The notes: generated by a model not told the origin, from the letters alone. DNA of 64,000 nt from Kushneria sinocarnis (GCF_003633775.1 NZ_RBIN01000004.1:1-64000), one strand, 5' to 3'; positions 46,345 through 58,416 are shown, numbered from the stretch's first letter. Numbers and translations: made by a program.

Positions 46345-47334
46345 TCAGGAGTCGATCGGATGCAGGGTCACCGAGTCGGCATTCACCGCGCCGTCGGGTA
46401 CTTCACCACGCAGGATCCGGCGCACCTGCTCGACCGTCTGCAGGGCCTGATACTCGATGGCCTCGGGTACCATGCCCCCGATATGGGGCGTGGCCAGTAC
46501 CCCCGGCATGGCCGCCAGTGCCGCGGCCGGCACATCCCCCTCGCCGCTGCCGACATCCAGTGCCGCACCGGCCAGCGGCCCCTCATTCAGCGCCTGCTGC
46601 AGCGCCCGCTCATCCACCAGTGCCCCGCGGGCGGCATTGATGAACCAGCTCCCCGGTTTCATGGCGGCGAATGCCGAATGATCCATCATGCCCTCGGTTT
46701 CCCGGGTATGAGCCGCCAGACAGATGACCGCATCCGCACGCGCCAGCAGGGTTTCCCGGCTCACCGCTTCACCACACTCCGGCGGCACCGTCACCCCGGG
46801 ATCATGGATCAGTACCTGCATGCCCAGCGCCCTGAGCATAGGCGTCAGGTAACGCCCGATATGTCCCAGTCCGAGCACCCCGGCCGTCAGCCCTGCCAGC
46901 TGGCGCCCCATGACCGGCCGGGGCGTTTCCCCCCCGCGCCAGGCCAGCGTATAGTCGGGCAACCCCCGCGCCAGATTGATCAGCTGGGCTACCACCCACT
47001 CCGACACCGCCTGCACGAAGCCCGGTCCGGCATGCGTCACCAGTACGCCCCGGCGGGACGCCGTCTCGACATCGATGGTGCGAATATCCATGGCGCAGCG
47101 CACCACCGCCCTGAGCTCGGCCCCCGCCTCGATCAGCTCGGCAGGCACGGGGGTGGCGCGGTCGGCCACGATCAGCTGACAGTCACGGGCCTCGTGCAGC
47201 AGGGCCTCCCGGGACCACTGCCGCTCCGGACAGACCACCGGCTCGCCCAGTTGTGCCAGTCCGGCCAGTGCCCTTTCGCCATACCAGTACTGCAACGCCT
47301 CGGCGTCATGGGTCAGCAGAATGCGACAGCTCAC
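46345..47334 (-). CDS. D-isomer-specific 2-hydroxyacid dehydrogenase
   Basis: Encodes 329 aa. NAD-binding motif AGVLGLGHIGRYLTPMLRAL (about residue 150), substrate Arg in FINAARGALVDERAL and the catalytic His in VLATPHIGGMVPEA. The usual Glu-containing loop is less standard (DVGSGEGDVP). The substrate is unknown; a glycerate or other 2-hydroxyacid is likely. It starts at a GTG (47334) with GGAGGA upstream. It sits on the opposite strand between the transglutaminase and Anbu genes, so it is not in the Anbu operon and may be a local insertion. Confidence 0.85.
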   Translation of the reverse strand: MSCRILLTHDAEALQYWYGERALAGLAQLGEPVVCPERQWSREALLHEARDCQLIVADRATPVPAELIEAGAELRAVVRCAMDIRTIDVETASRRGVLVTHAGPGFVQAVSEWVVAQLINLARGLPDYTLAWRGGETPRPVMGRQLAGLTAGVLGLGHIGRYLTPMLRALGMQVLIHDPGVTVPPECGEAVSRETLLARADAVICLAAHTRETEGMMDHSAFAAMKPGSWFINAARGALVDERALQQALNEGPLAGAALDVGSGEGDVPAAALAAMPGVLATPHIGGMVPEAIEYQALQTVEQVRRILRGEVPDGAVNADSVTLHPIDS

Positions 47335-47501
47335 TCGTGATTCCTCCCGGTCCGCTCATGACTCATCTTCCTGCGGCAACAACTGCCGGCCGCTCGATCC
47401 GGCGATGTGCTGCCGGACATGTCGCGATTGCAATTCGCCGGGTTTTACCTTTCACTGCCGCTGAAGCCCTGGTTTCAGTATGAACTATCGGAAAACGATC
47501 C

Positions 47502-48248
47502 ATGACCTACTGTGTTGCCATGGCCCTCGGCGAGGGCGTTGTCTGTATCTCCGATACGCGCACCAATGCCGGCATCGACCAGATCGCCAGCGTGCGCAAG
47601 CTGATGGTTTACGGCACCCCGAACGAACGCGCCCTCATCATCCAGACCGCCGGCAACCTGTCGACCTCGCAGGCCGTGCTGACCCGACTCGAACAGCAGT
47701 TCGGCAGCGAGGGCGAGCATCTGCTCAATGTACCGACGCTGTTCGATGTCGCCCGGCTGGTCGGCACCACCCTCAAGGGGATCGTCGCCGACTACGGCAG
47801 CGACCCCGCCATGCAGGGCATCGATGTCACCGCCTCGTTTCTGATCGCCGGCCAGATCCGCGGCGGACGCACCGAGGTCTACAATGTCTACCCGCAGGGC
47901 AACTTCATCGCTGCCACGCCGGATACGCCCTACTTCCAGATCGGCGAGAGCAAGTACGGCAAGCCGGTGCTGGACCGGGTGCTGGACTACCACACCCCGC
48001 TCAACGAGGCCCTGCGCTGCGGGCTGGTCTCGTTCGATTCGACCCTGCGCAGCAATCTCTCGGTGGGCATGCCGCTGGACATCGCGCTCTATCCCAACGA
48101 CCTGCTCACGCCCCCGCTGATCCGGCGCATCAACGAGGACGACGACTACTTCACCCTGCTGCGCAGCCGCTGGTCAAGCGGGCTGCAGGCACTGATGGAG
48201 AGCATCGACCCGCCGGAAGAGCCGTACTGGCGCACGCCGCCCGCATGA
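47502..48248 (+). CDS. Anbu, bacterial proteasome-like peptidase
   Basis: Encodes 248 aa. After Met removal the N-terminal Thr is exposed (MTYCVAMALGEGVVCISDTR), the nucleophile of the Ntn-hydrolase fold. SDTRTNAG supplies the Asp and VRKLMVYG the Lys of the active site. The downstream FGSEGEHLLNVPTLFDVARL and the C-terminal DPPEEPYWRTPPA are typical. Anbu forms an open spiral or ring and its physiological substrate is unknown. The ATP-grasp, alpha-E and transglutaminase genes upstream are its usual partners. The weak Shine-Dalgarno (GGAAAA) and a 160-bp divergent region suggest its own promoter. Confidence 0.92.
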   Translation: MTYCVAMALGEGVVCISDTRTNAGIDQIASVRKLMVYGTPNERALIIQTAGNLSTSQAVLTRLEQQFGSEGEHLLNVPTLFDVARLVGTTLKGIVADYGSDPAMQGIDVTASFLIAGQIRGGRTEVYNVYPQGNFIAATPDTPYFQIGESKYGKPVLDRVLDYHTPLNEALRCGLVSFDSTLRSNLSVGMPLDIALYPNDLLTPPLIRRINEDDDYFTLLRSRWSSGLQALMESIDPPEEPYWRTPPA

Positions 48249-48264
48249 GCCGGTCGGGCCGGTT

Positions 48265-48306
48265 CTTCATGACCTGCCCTTCATGACCCGCCCTTCATGA
48301 ACAGGG
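48265..48306. repeat. Three tandem 14-bp repeats after the Anbu gene
   Basis: CTTCATGACCTGCC, CTTCATGACCCGCC and a decayed third copy CTTCATGAACAGGG follow each other directly. They begin 17 bp after the Anbu stop and run into the terminator hairpin. Confidence 0.7.
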
Positions 48307-48333
48307 CCCGCATGCCTTGCGGCATGCGGGCCC
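48304..48333. terminator. Convergent terminator between Anbu and lon
   Basis: GGGCCCGCATGCC pairs perfectly with GGCATGCGGGCCC around TTGC, a 13-bp stem between the two convergent genes. No T-run is evident. Confidence 0.7.
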
Positions 48334-48367
48334 GGAAGCACGACTGTCGGCGGGACGACATCCTCGC

Positions 48368-50779
<2,412 letters not shown>

Positions 50780-50892
50780 CCATGCATCCTGTTCAGTAAC
50801 GGGAAGCCCGCGATGACGATCGCGGGCATGTGACTGTTATCAGGGATGAGGTCTGCCAGGGGCGTTATCAAGCCCCGACGACATGCCGGGCC

Positions 50893-52173
50893 TCAGGGCA
50901 CGCTCAAAAGTCGCCCCAGCGGCAGCAGCGGCTGGTCGTTGACACGCAGTTCACCATCGCTGATCGCAAACTCGATGGGGTTCTGATCCGGATTCTGACC
51001 AATGATCAGCGCCAGCAGCGGCGGCGCGTGGGAGAGCGTGAAGCTGCCCGTCAGACGCTGCAGGAAGTGACGCATGCCCGCCGGCCGGCGCAGTTCGGCG
51101 ATCCGGGTCTCGGTCACCCCCTCCCCGTTGAAGGTCAGCTGGCCGCTCAGCGCGATCGGCTGATCGAGCATCGGACTGCGGACCTGCAGCTCACTCAGGG
51201 TCAGCTGCGGCGACGGCGCCAGCATGGCCAGAAACGACGACTCCACCGGCTCGATCAGCCCCAGCCAGTCGTCGGCGGTGGAGGCCGGTGAGCGACGCAG
51301 CCCCGCCATGAACCGCTCGGCCGCCTCGGCGCCGAGTCGATCGAGGGTGGCGTTCAGCTTCAGGCTGCCCAGCCCCTGCTGCGACACCCGGATACCCTCG
51401 ATGCGACTCGAGAGCGCGTAGCTCAAAAGGCCCTGACGACGTTCGGCATGGCCCTGCCAGTGGAGCCCCCTGAGGGTGACCGGCAGCGCGCCCGGCGAGT
51501 GCACCTGCAGCTGCTCGATGCGCAGCTGCTCGATGCGCTGTTCGTCATCCTCGCCGGAGGCATTGGCCATCCGGCGCCGCGAGGAGAACTCGCCGGTGCC
51601 GAGCGCCAGCGAGCCGCTATCATCCGCCAGTTGCAGGCTGTCGAAATGCCCCTTCAGGTTCAGGTGGTGCTCGTCGCCCTCAAACTGCAGGCGGGCGCCG
51701 GCGAGCGTGGCCCGGCGCGGGCCCTGCGTCATGCCGACCCGCTCGGGAAACGTCACGTCCAGTTCGCCGTTGCGCTGAAAGTGATGAATCACCGCCGAAA
51801 GCTGCACCCGCTCCCCCGGCGACAGCCGGTCGGCGAACAGCCGCGGACCGTCATCGCCGCCGCGCACATCGGCCTCGCCGCTGAACCGGGTGGCAAGAAT
51901 ACCGTGGCGCGCCTGCCAGGGCATGACCAGCTCGATCGGTTCACCGGCCAGCGTGGCCTGCTGCCAGGTGACCACCAGCGTGCCATGGGTCCGAAGGAAA
52001 CCGCGCTCGAGCTGCTGCTGCGAGGCCGAGAGCGCCGGCGACGCATTGAGCCGGGTCATGACCTCATCCAGGCGCTCGGCAAAGACATGCCGGCTCCAGG
52101 CAATACCGCCCAGCCAGGCGCCGCCCAGCACGATGGCGACCGCCACCAGACTGCCAATGACTCGTTTCTTCAT
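50893..52173 (-). CDS. DUF945 (YdgA-like) periplasmic or membrane-anchored protein
   Basis: Encodes 426 aa. One N-terminal hydrophobic anchor (MKKRVIGSLVAVAIVLGGAW) and then a long beta-rich domain (about residues 40-420) of the DUF945 type. Function unknown, probably periplasmic and inner-membrane attached. The ATG at 52173 has GGGAGAGG upstream; the frame to 52353 adds a non-hydrophobic Cys/Arg-rich stretch and overlaps pgpA. Last gene after pgpA. Confidence 0.8.
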   Translation of the reverse strand: MKKRVIGSLVAVAIVLGGAWLGGIAWSRHVFAERLDEVMTRLNASPALSASQQQLERGFLRTHGTLVVTWQQATLAGEPIELVMPWQARHGILATRFSGEADVRGGDDGPRLFADRLSPGERVQLSAVIHHFQRNGELDVTFPERVGMTQGPRRATLAGARLQFEGDEHHLNLKGHFDSLQLADDSGSLALGTGEFSSRRRMANASGEDDEQRIEQLRIEQLQVHSPGALPVTLRGLHWQGHAERRQGLLSYALSSRIEGIRVSQQGLGSLKLNATLDRLGAEAAERFMAGLRRSPASTADDWLGLIEPVESSFLAMLAPSPQLTLSELQVRSPMLDQPIALSGQLTFNGEGVTETRIAELRRPAGMRHFLQRLTGSFTLSHAPPLLALIIGQNPDQNPIEFAISDGELRVNDQPLLPLGRLLSVP

Positions 52174-52222
52174 GCCTCTCCCTGAACCGGCACCGCCGGA
52201 TACCTGCCGGATGAATCCGGGT

Positions 52223-52696
52223 CTAGTGCAGCCAGAACCACAGGTGCATCGTGCTCCACGCATACACCCCGGCCAGCACATCATCGAACATGATGCCGAA
52301 GCCGCCGGTGACGCGACGATCGACAAAGCGCACCGGCCACGGCTTGATGACATCGAACAGCCGGAACACGGCGAAGCCCCACAGCGCCGCCGGCCAGGAA
52401 AACGGCACTGCCATCATGGTCACCCAGTAGCCGACGAACTCGTCCCAGACGATCCCGGAGTGGTCGTGCACGCCCATGTCCCGGGAGGTGCGATCACACA
52501 GATGAATCCCCCACAGCCCCGCCACCAGCAGCACCAGCAGGTAGACCGACAGCGGCAGATCGGAGAGCAGCCAGTAGAACGGGATGGCGGCCAGGGTGCC
52601 GAAGGTGCCGGGGGCAAACGGTGCCATGCCACTGCCCAGCCCGAAGGCGAGAAAATGGGTGGGGCGGCGCCAGACGCTCGAAGGGCCGCGATTCAT
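52223..52696 (-). CDS. pgpA: Phosphatidylglycerophosphatase A
   Basis: Encodes 157 aa, three or four transmembrane helices. It dephosphorylates phosphatidylglycerophosphate. Family signatures: FGLGSGMAPFAPGTFGTLAA at the N-terminus, the acidic HDHSGIVWDEFVGYWVTM motif (about residue 77) and FDVIKPWPVRFVDRRV. Its start overlaps the thiL stop by 4 bases. Confidence 0.94.
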   Translation of the reverse strand: MNRGPSSVWRRPTHFLAFGLGSGMAPFAPGTFGTLAAIPFYWLLSDLPLSVYLLVLLVAGLWGIHLCDRTSRDMGVHDHSGIVWDEFVGYWVTMMAVPFSWPAALWGFAVFRLFDVIKPWPVRFVDRRVTGGFGIMFDDVLAGVYAWSTMHLWFWLH

Positions 52697-53721
52697 GGCG
52701 CTGCTCCCGTCTCCGGATGATCGTCGACCTCGACATCAAAGTGCTGCCAGCCGACCCGCCCGGGCGGCACGCCATGGATGCCCGGCTCGCCGACCGTACG
52801 GCCGATGATCGCAAGGTGACTGCCGACCTCGGCCAATCGCGCCTGCGCCCGGTCGCGCACACTCTCCGGCAGGGTACACAGCAGCACATAATCGTCGCCG
52901 CCGGTCAGCGCGGCCTGCTGCGCCTGCGCCTCACCGAGACGCTCGCCCAGCCCGGCAGCCAGGGGCAGCCGCTCGACCTCCAGGCGTGCGCCCACCCCGG
53001 AAGCGCGGCAGACATGGGCCAGATCCGCGACCAGCCCATCGGAGATGTCGATGGCCGAAGTCGCCAGATCGCGCAGCGCTTCACCGGCGGCCAGCGCCGG
53101 CTCCGGCCACAGGAAGTCCACGAGCAGTGGATCGGCCGGGTCACGCGCGCCCGCCTGCCAGGCCTGCAGGCCGCCATGGGCGCCCCCGAGCGGGCCGGTC
53201 ACCGCGATCAGCTCATCGACACCGGCGCCGTCACGGCGCAGGGCACGCTGCCGTGGCACCTCGCCATGCACGGTAATGGTGATCGACAGCGGCCCGCGGG
53301 TAACATCGCCGCCCACCAGCCGGATGCCGCTGCGATCGGCGAGTGCATGCAGCCCGCGCGCAAAGCCGGTCAGCCACTCCGGGTCGATGTCGGGCAGGGT
53401 CAGGGCCAGCACGTACCAGCGCGGCCTGGCGCCCATCGCGGCCAGATCGCTGAGATTGACGGCCAGCGCCCGGTGGCCGATCGCCTCTGCCGGCGCCCCG
53501 GCCGGAAAGTGCACATCCGCAAGCGAGGTATCGACACTGACCGCCAGCTGCCAGCCGGGGGTGGGCTCCAGCAGGGCACAGTCATCGCCCTGCCCCAGCG
53601 CGATGCCGGCGGCGGGATCGTCGCCGCCATAGCCGTCGCGACGCGCCGTACCGGCCGGGGTATCGCGCACGAAAAAACGGCGAATCAGGTCGAACTCGCC
53701 CAGACGTTGTGAGTCGCTCAT
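52693..53721 (-). CDS. thiL: Thiamine-monophosphate kinase
   Basis: Encodes 342 aa. Phosphorylates thiamine monophosphate to the diphosphate. ALGQGDDCALLEPTPGWQLA, VSVDTSLADVHFP and the C-terminal LTGGDDYVLL hold the metal and phosphate-binding acids. The ATG at 53721 gives MSDSQRLGEFDLIRRFF, the family start; upstream in-frame Met codons lack support. Spaced 57 bp from nusB, the usual nusB-thiL-pgpA order. ThDP made here supports the phosphoketolase. Confidence 0.95.
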   Translation of the reverse strand: MSDSQRLGEFDLIRRFFVRDTPAGTARRDGYGGDDPAAGIALGQGDDCALLEPTPGWQLAVSVDTSLADVHFPAGAPAEAIGHRALAVNLSDLAAMGARPRWYVLALTLPDIDPEWLTGFARGLHALADRSGIRLVGGDVTRGPLSITITVHGEVPRQRALRRDGAGVDELIAVTGPLGGAHGGLQAWQAGARDPADPLLVDFLWPEPALAAGEALRDLATSAIDISDGLVADLAHVCRASGVGARLEVERLPLAAGLGERLGEAQAQQAALTGGDDYVLLCTLPESVRDRAQARLAEVGSHLAIIGRTVGEPGIHGVPPGRVGWQHFDVEVDDHPETGAAP

Positions 53722-53778
53722 CGCTGTCGCTTCCTCCGGGACGCTTGCCGAACCCTGGATAGCGGTCGCCACACCGGC

Positions 53779-54279
53779 CTAACGGCGGCGCGCACTGACC
53801 TCGACACTGCGCAGCTGATGGGCGAGCCGGTCGAGCAGGGAGTTGACGTACTTGTGACCGTCGGTGGCCCCGAAGCCCCTGGCCAGTTCGATGCCCTCGG
53901 TGATCACCGAGATGTAGGGGACTTCAAGGCGGTGGGCGAGCTCATAGGCGCCCAGCCGGAGAATCGCCAGCTCGATCCGATCGAGCTCCTGCAGGGAACG
54001 ATCGAGCAGCGGCGCAAGCTGCTCGTCGAGCTCATCACAGCGCTTGACCACGCCATGCAGCAGTTCGTGAAACAGCGCCAGGTCGGCGATCTGCATCACC
54101 TGCACCCAGTTCTCGTGCGGCGCCAGATCCTCGTCGGCGGTCTGGGCCCGAAACTCGGTTTCCAGCTGGGTGACCGGCTTGCCGGTCATCTGCCACTGAT
54201 AGAGCGCCTGAACGGTCAGCTCACGGGCGGCCCGGCGTGCCTGCTGGGCCTTCGAGGGCGTTCGGCCATCGCGACTCAC
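53779..54279 (-). CDS. nusB: Transcription antitermination factor NusB
   Basis: Encodes 166 aa, all-helical. It begins with a basic segment ([20 protein letters not shown]), then [10 protein letters not shown] and the C-terminal [20 protein letters not shown], which are typical. Acts with NusE in rRNA antitermination. Its start overlaps the ribH stop by 4 bases (ATGA), the common ribH-nusB coupling. Confidence 0.96.
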   Translation of the reverse strand: MSRDGRTPSKAQQARRAARELTVQALYQWQMTGKPVTQLETEFRAQTADEDLAPHENWVQVMQIADLALFHELLHGVVKRCDELDEQLAPLLDRSLQELDRIELAILRLGAYELAHRLEVPYISVITEGIELARGFGATDGHKYVNSLLDRLAHQLRSVEVSARRR

Positions 54280-54779
54280 GCCTCACCTCCTTCTCCGGCC
54301 GGCGCACCGCCGAGCTGGCGCAGCAGCGAGACCATTTCCATCGCCGCCATGGCGGACTCGAAGCCCTTGTTGCCGGCCTTGGTCCCGGCCCGTTCGATGG
54401 CCTGCTCGATCGAATCGACCGTCAGCACGCCATTGGAGACCGGCGTGTCGTAATCGAGCTGAAGCCGGTTCATGGCCGAGTTGCACTGGCTGGCGATGTG
54501 CTCGAAGTGAGGCGTCCCGCCCTTGATCACCGCGCCCAGCGCAATCACGGCATCGGGATGCAGCCGATCGAGCACCCGCTTGACCGCCAGCGGCAGCTCC
54601 CAGGAGCCCGGCACATGGATGATGTCGATCTGCTCCTCATCGACGCCGTGGCGGACCAGCGCATCCACGGCTCCCTCGACCAGCGAGTCGACGACATGAT
54701 GATTGAAGCGGCCGACCACGATGGCGTAACGCCCTTCGACGTCGTTGAATCGACCCTCTACCTGCGCAATCGGTTGCAT
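54276..54779 (-). CDS. ribH: 6,7-dimethyl-8-ribityllumazine synthase
   Basis: Encodes 167 aa. Makes lumazine from 5-amino-6-ribitylaminouracil and DHBP. The family motifs [36 protein letters not shown] and [19 protein letters not shown] (active His) are all present, and [17 protein letters not shown] follows. A 132-bp gap separates it from ribBX, with a small hairpin GGTGCAG-GAC-CTGCACC inside. Confidence 0.96.
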   Translation of the reverse strand: MQPIAQVEGRFNDVEGRYAIVVGRFNHHVVDSLVEGAVDALVRHGVDEEQIDIIHVPGSWELPLAVKRVLDRLHPDAVIALGAVIKGGTPHFEHIASQCNSAMNRLQLDYDTPVSNGVLTVDSIEQAIERAGTKAGNKGFESAMAAMEMVSLLRQLGGAPAGEGGEA

Positions 54780-54911
54780 TGATACGAATTCCCTGATCGC
54801 CCTCGCTCACCGGCAAGGGACGGTTGATCTCATGGTGACCGGCGCCGCTGCGGCCCGATCACTGACGTTGCCCGGCCACGGTGCAGGACCTGCACCGGGC
54901 CGCTGGCGGAG

Positions 54912-56066
54912 TCACTGCGACGGGGTCGCGTCATCTCCGCTGATCTGTTCGACCACTTCAAGATCGAAGCCGGAAAGCGCGGAAAACTTCCACGGCGAAC
55001 TCAACAGTCGCATCCGGCCGACACCGAGCCGGCGCAGGATCTGCGCGCCGGTGCCGATGGTCTGGTAGTTGCCGGTGCCATCGACATGGGCATCCCGTGG
55101 CACCCGGCGCCGTTCGAAAAAGATGTCCAGCTGCTCGCGCAGGTCCTGCACCGGACGGTTGCTGTCGAGCAGAACCAGTACCCCGCTTTCGCTGCGGGCA
55201 ATTTCATCAAGTGCACTGTGCGCCGTCCAGCTGCTGCCGCCGCCCGGGCGCTGCAGCCCCAGCAGATCACGCAGCGGATCGGTCACGTGGACCCGCACCG
55301 TCGTCGGCCGTTCGGGCTGCGGCGCGCCGTGCACCAGCGCGAGATGATGGCGGCCCTGGATGCGATCGCGAAAGCAGTGCAGCTGAAAGCTGCCACTGGC
55401 GGTGTCGACCGGCTGGGTATCGACATGCTCGATGGTCTGCTCGTGGTGCATCCGGTAGTGGATCAGATCGGCAATGGTGCCGATCCGGATCCCGTGTTCG
55501 GCGGCAAAGCGCTCCAGCTCCGGCCGACGGGCCATGGTGCCGTCATCGTTCATCACCTCGCAGATCACGCCACACGGCTCGAACCCGGCCATCGCCGCCA
55601 GATCACAGGCAGCCTCGGTATGACCGGCGCGGCGCAGCACCCCGCCCGGCTCCGCCATCAGCGGAAAGATGTGACCGGGCTGCACGATATCGTCGGACCG
55701 CGCCCCGCGCGCGGCGGCGGCCCGCACCGTACGCGCCCGATCGGCGGCGGAAATGCCGGTGGTGATGCCGCTGGCCGCCTCGATCGACACCGTGAACTTG
55801 GTGCCGAAGCCGGAGCCGTTGTCGTTGACCATCAGCGACAGACCGAGCTGCTCGCAGCGCTCGCGGGTCATCGGCTGGCAGATCAGACCGCGTGCATGGC
55901 GTGCCATGAAATTGATATGCGAGGCCTCGACGCACTCCGCCGCCATGATCAGATCGCCCTCGTTCTCGCGATCCTCGTCATCCATCAGAATGACCATTTT
56001 TCCCTGGCGGATGTCCTCGACCAGCGAGGCGATATCACTCAGTGTCTGCGTGGGCTGTGAAGTCAT
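54912..56066 (-). CDS. ribB: DHBP synthase with degenerate GTP cyclohydrolase II domain (RibBX)
   Basis: Encodes 384 aa. The N-terminal domain (about residues 5-205) is 3,4-dihydroxy-2-butanone 4-phosphate synthase with intact [28 protein letters not shown] and [14 protein letters not shown]. The C-terminal domain (about 208-384) aligns in layout with GTP cyclohydrolase II, but the zinc-binding Cys motifs (CLTGD and CDCG) are absent. This fits the RibBX type, a monofunctional RibB with an inactive RibA-like domain. A separate ribA must exist elsewhere. The ATG at 56066 is chosen by family start. Confidence 0.9.
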   Translation of the reverse strand: MTSQPTQTLSDIASLVEDIRQGKMVILMDDEDRENEGDLIMAAECVEASHINFMARHARGLICQPMTRERCEQLGLSLMVNDNGSGFGTKFTVSIEAASGITTGISAADRARTVRAAAARGARSDDIVQPGHIFPLMAEPGGVLRRAGHTEAACDLAAMAGFEPCGVICEVMNDDGTMARRPELERFAAEHGIRIGTIADLIHYRMHHEQTIEHVDTQPVDTASGSFQLHCFRDRIQGRHHLALVHGAPQPERPTTVRVHVTDPLRDLLGLQRPGGGSSWTAHSALDEIARSESGVLVLLDSNRPVQDLREQLDIFFERRRVPRDAHVDGTGNYQTIGTGAQILRRLGVGRMRLLSSPWKFSALSGFDLEVVEQISGDDATPSQ

Positions 56067-56210
56067 GCACCTGTGCCGAACGTCGTCGGCCCCCTTCGCG
56101 GTTGGATTCTGATCTGCCGGCACCTGCCGAGGTGCGGACTGCGGACAGACCGGGGATGGCATCAAAGCGCGCCGATTGTCGCACTACGCGGGCCACAGGG
56201 AAACTGTTGC

Positions 56211-57377
56211 TCACTCCGGCGCGCTCGTCGCCGGGCGCGGCCGAGCGGTGATGCACCAGTCCTCGCCCACCGCCCGGATGTCGTCGATGATCATGCCACG
56301 CTGCTGCGCCATGCGCTCGAGCCCGGGCAGGTTCAGCAGGCCGCGCGCCTCGTGGCCCAGCAGGGTCGGCGCCATGAAGAGCTTCAGTTCATCGACCAGC
56401 CCGGCCTCGAACATCGCCCCGGCCAGCCGCGGGCCGCTCTCCAGCAGCACCTCGTTGCAGGCCTCGTGTTCGCCGAGATGGCGCATCAGCGCGGCCAGCT
56501 CGACGCGTCCGTCACGTGCGGGCAGTACCACCGGTTCGGCACCCGCGGCAATCAGCGGCGCCTGTCGCTCGGGGCCGTCCACCAGGGTCGCCACCAGGGT
56601 GCGCCCCGGCCCGGCCAGGATCGGCGCCCGGGGAGAGAGCCGCAGCGCCGAATCGATCACCACCCGCAACGGCTGGGTGCGCGTCGCCTCGCGCGCCGCC
56701 TCCGGTGACAGACCGGCATCAATCAGCGCCTGATGACGCACCGTCAGCCGGCTGCCATCCAGGCTGACGGCATCGACACCGCTGACAATGGCACTCGAGC
56801 GCGAGCGCAGGCACTGCACCACGCCGCGGGCCGCGGGTCCGGTAATCCACTGCGACTCGCCGCTGGCCATGGCCGTCCGGCCATCCAGACTCATCGCCAG
56901 CTTCAGCCGCACGAACGGCAGACCGTGCGCCATGCGTTTGACAAAGCCGGGATTGATGGCCGCCGCTTCCTGCGCCATCAGATCGCACTCGACCTCGACC
57001 CCGGCCTGTTCCAGCATTGTCAGACCTCGTCCGGCCACCATCGGGTTGGGATCGCGCATTGCGGCCACGACCCGGGCCACGCCGGCTTCGGCCAGCGCCC
57101 GGGCGCAGGGGCCGGTACGCCCCTGGTGGGAACAGGGTTCGAGCGAGACATAGGCCGTGGCGCCGCGCGCCTGCTCGCCGGCCGCCTGCAGGGCATGCAC
57201 CTCGGCGTGCGGTTCACCGGCACGCTCATGCCAGCCCTCGCCGACCACGGCCCCCGCGCGCACCAGTACGCAGCCGACCCGCGGATTGGGATGCGTGGTA
57301 TAGAGCCCCCGGCGGGCCAGCTCCAGCGCCCGCGCCATCCAGCGAGCATCGTCGGCGGCCGAATCAGTGCTGCTCAT
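56211..57377 (-). CDS. ribD: Riboflavin biosynthesis deaminase/reductase RibD
   Basis: Encodes 388 aa. Deaminase domain (about residues 10-155) with the zinc motif [11 protein letters not shown] and [19 protein letters not shown]. Reductase domain (about 160-388) starting [20 protein letters not shown]. It carries out two steps after GTP ring opening. It overlaps the nrdR end by 14 bases. A 144-bp non-coding gap follows before ribBX; ribE (riboflavin synthase), usual at this spot, is absent. Confidence 0.95.
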   Translation of the reverse strand: MSSTDSAADDARWMARALELARRGLYTTHPNPRVGCVLVRAGAVVGEGWHERAGEPHAEVHALQAAGEQARGATAYVSLEPCSHQGRTGPCARALAEAGVARVVAAMRDPNPMVAGRGLTMLEQAGVEVECDLMAQEAAAINPGFVKRMAHGLPFVRLKLAMSLDGRTAMASGESQWITGPAARGVVQCLRSRSSAIVSGVDAVSLDGSRLTVRHQALIDAGLSPEAAREATRTQPLRVVIDSALRLSPRAPILAGPGRTLVATLVDGPERQAPLIAAGAEPVVLPARDGRVELAALMRHLGEHEACNEVLLESGPRLAGAMFEAGLVDELKLFMAPTLLGHEARGLLNLPGLERMAQQRGMIIDDIRAVGEDWCITARPRPATSAPE

Positions 57378-57867
57378 GATCCGGCTCGCTGGAATCGTCC
57401 ACGCTCGGGGTGGCGGGCTCCCGGGTCAGCCGATCGATCTCGGCGCGGAATTCGTCGAGGTCCTGAAAGCGGCGATAGACCGAAGCGAAGCGGATATAGG
57501 CGACCTGATCGAGCCGCTGAAGCTGGGCCATGACCTCTTCACCGATCAGGCGGGCGTTGATCTCGCGCTCCCCGCGCGCCCGCAGCCGCTGGCGAATCCG
57601 CTCGAGTGCGCCCTCGATGCGCTCGCTGGAGACCGGGCGCTTTTCCAATGAGCGCAGCATGCCCGCCCGCAGCTTGGCCGCATCGAAGCTTTCCCGCGAA
57701 CCGTCGGCCTTGACGACCCGCGGCATGATCAGCTCGGCGGTTTCATAGGTCGTGAAGCGTTCGCCACAATGACCACACTGACGGCGCCGTCTGACCTGAT
57801 CGCCTTCGGCGACCAGCCGCGAATCCGTGACCCGGGTTTCCTGTGCGCCACAAAATGGACACTGCAT
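57364..57867 (-). CDS. nrdR: Transcriptional repressor NrdR
   Basis: Encodes 167 aa. N-terminal zinc ribbon [17 protein letters not shown] and [15 protein letters not shown], then the ATP-cone ([20 protein letters not shown]). Represses ribonucleotide reductase genes according to dATP/ATP. The ATG at 57867 gives the conserved N-terminus MQCPFC. The acidic C-terminal tail ([18 protein letters not shown]) extends past the usual end. First gene of the nrdR-rib operon. Confidence 0.96.
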   Translation of the reverse strand: MQCPFCGAQETRVTDSRLVAEGDQVRRRRQCGHCGERFTTYETAELIMPRVVKADGSRESFDAAKLRAGMLRSLEKRPVSSERIEGALERIRQRLRARGEREINARLIGEEVMAQLQRLDQVAYIRFASVYRRFQDLDEFRAEIDRLTREPATPSVDDSSEPDHEQH

Positions 57868-58143
57868 GATAGTGATCGCCGCTGCCGGTTGAAGGATGCC
57901 CGCCATGCGCGGGCATCTTCGCTACAGTGTAACGCCCGCCGCCGGTAGCCGAAAATGCAGGACGAGGCGTGCCTTGCGAATCCCGGTGACGCCGGGTGCG
58001 CGCATTTGTCGCACGGCACGGGTTGCCCTGCCGGGTCGCGTGGCACGGATAATGGGGCATGGACACGCTCGTCCCGGCTGCCCGCGGTGCACCCGCCGGG
58101 CACGGGGGGCGACCGGTTTACCCGTCTTCAAGGGAGGGCTTGC

Positions 58144-58416
58144 ATGAATCTCATTTCCTGGCTGTTCGCCAGCCTGCTGGTCGGCGTCATTCTCAGCTTC
58201 CTGACGCCCTCACGCTACAACGCCGGAGCGCTGGGTTCGATGGGCATCTGCGCCATGGGCGGCGTGACGTTCGGCTTCATCTCGACCCTGTTCGGGCTGG
58301 CCGCCGAGCTGCACTTCGACCTTCGCAGTCTGGTGGCCGCACTCATCGGCGCGGTCCTGGCCTGGGCGGCGCTGGTGGCCTATATCGTCATCGCGCAGCC
58401 GCGCCTGCATGACTGA
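58144..58416 (+). CDS. Small membrane protein, 90 aa
   Basis: Starts MNLISWLFASLLVGVILSFL and has three predicted hydrophobic segments (GSMGICAMGGVTFGFISTLF and ALIGAVLAWAALVAYIVIAQ). GGGAGGG lies upstream of the ATG, supporting 58144 over an earlier in-frame start at 57955. Pattern similar to small GlsB/YeaQ-like membrane proteins, but I cannot assign it. It lies just before a GlsB-type gene. Confidence 0.6.
   Translation: MNLISWLFASLLVGVILSFLTPSRYNAGALGSMGICAMGGVTFGFISTLFGLAAELHFDLRSLVAALIGAVLAWAALVAYIVIAQPRLHD

Noticed and set aside
48265-48306. CRISPR-like repeats
   Set aside because: The units are 14 bp, directly adjacent without spacers, and only two to three copies.
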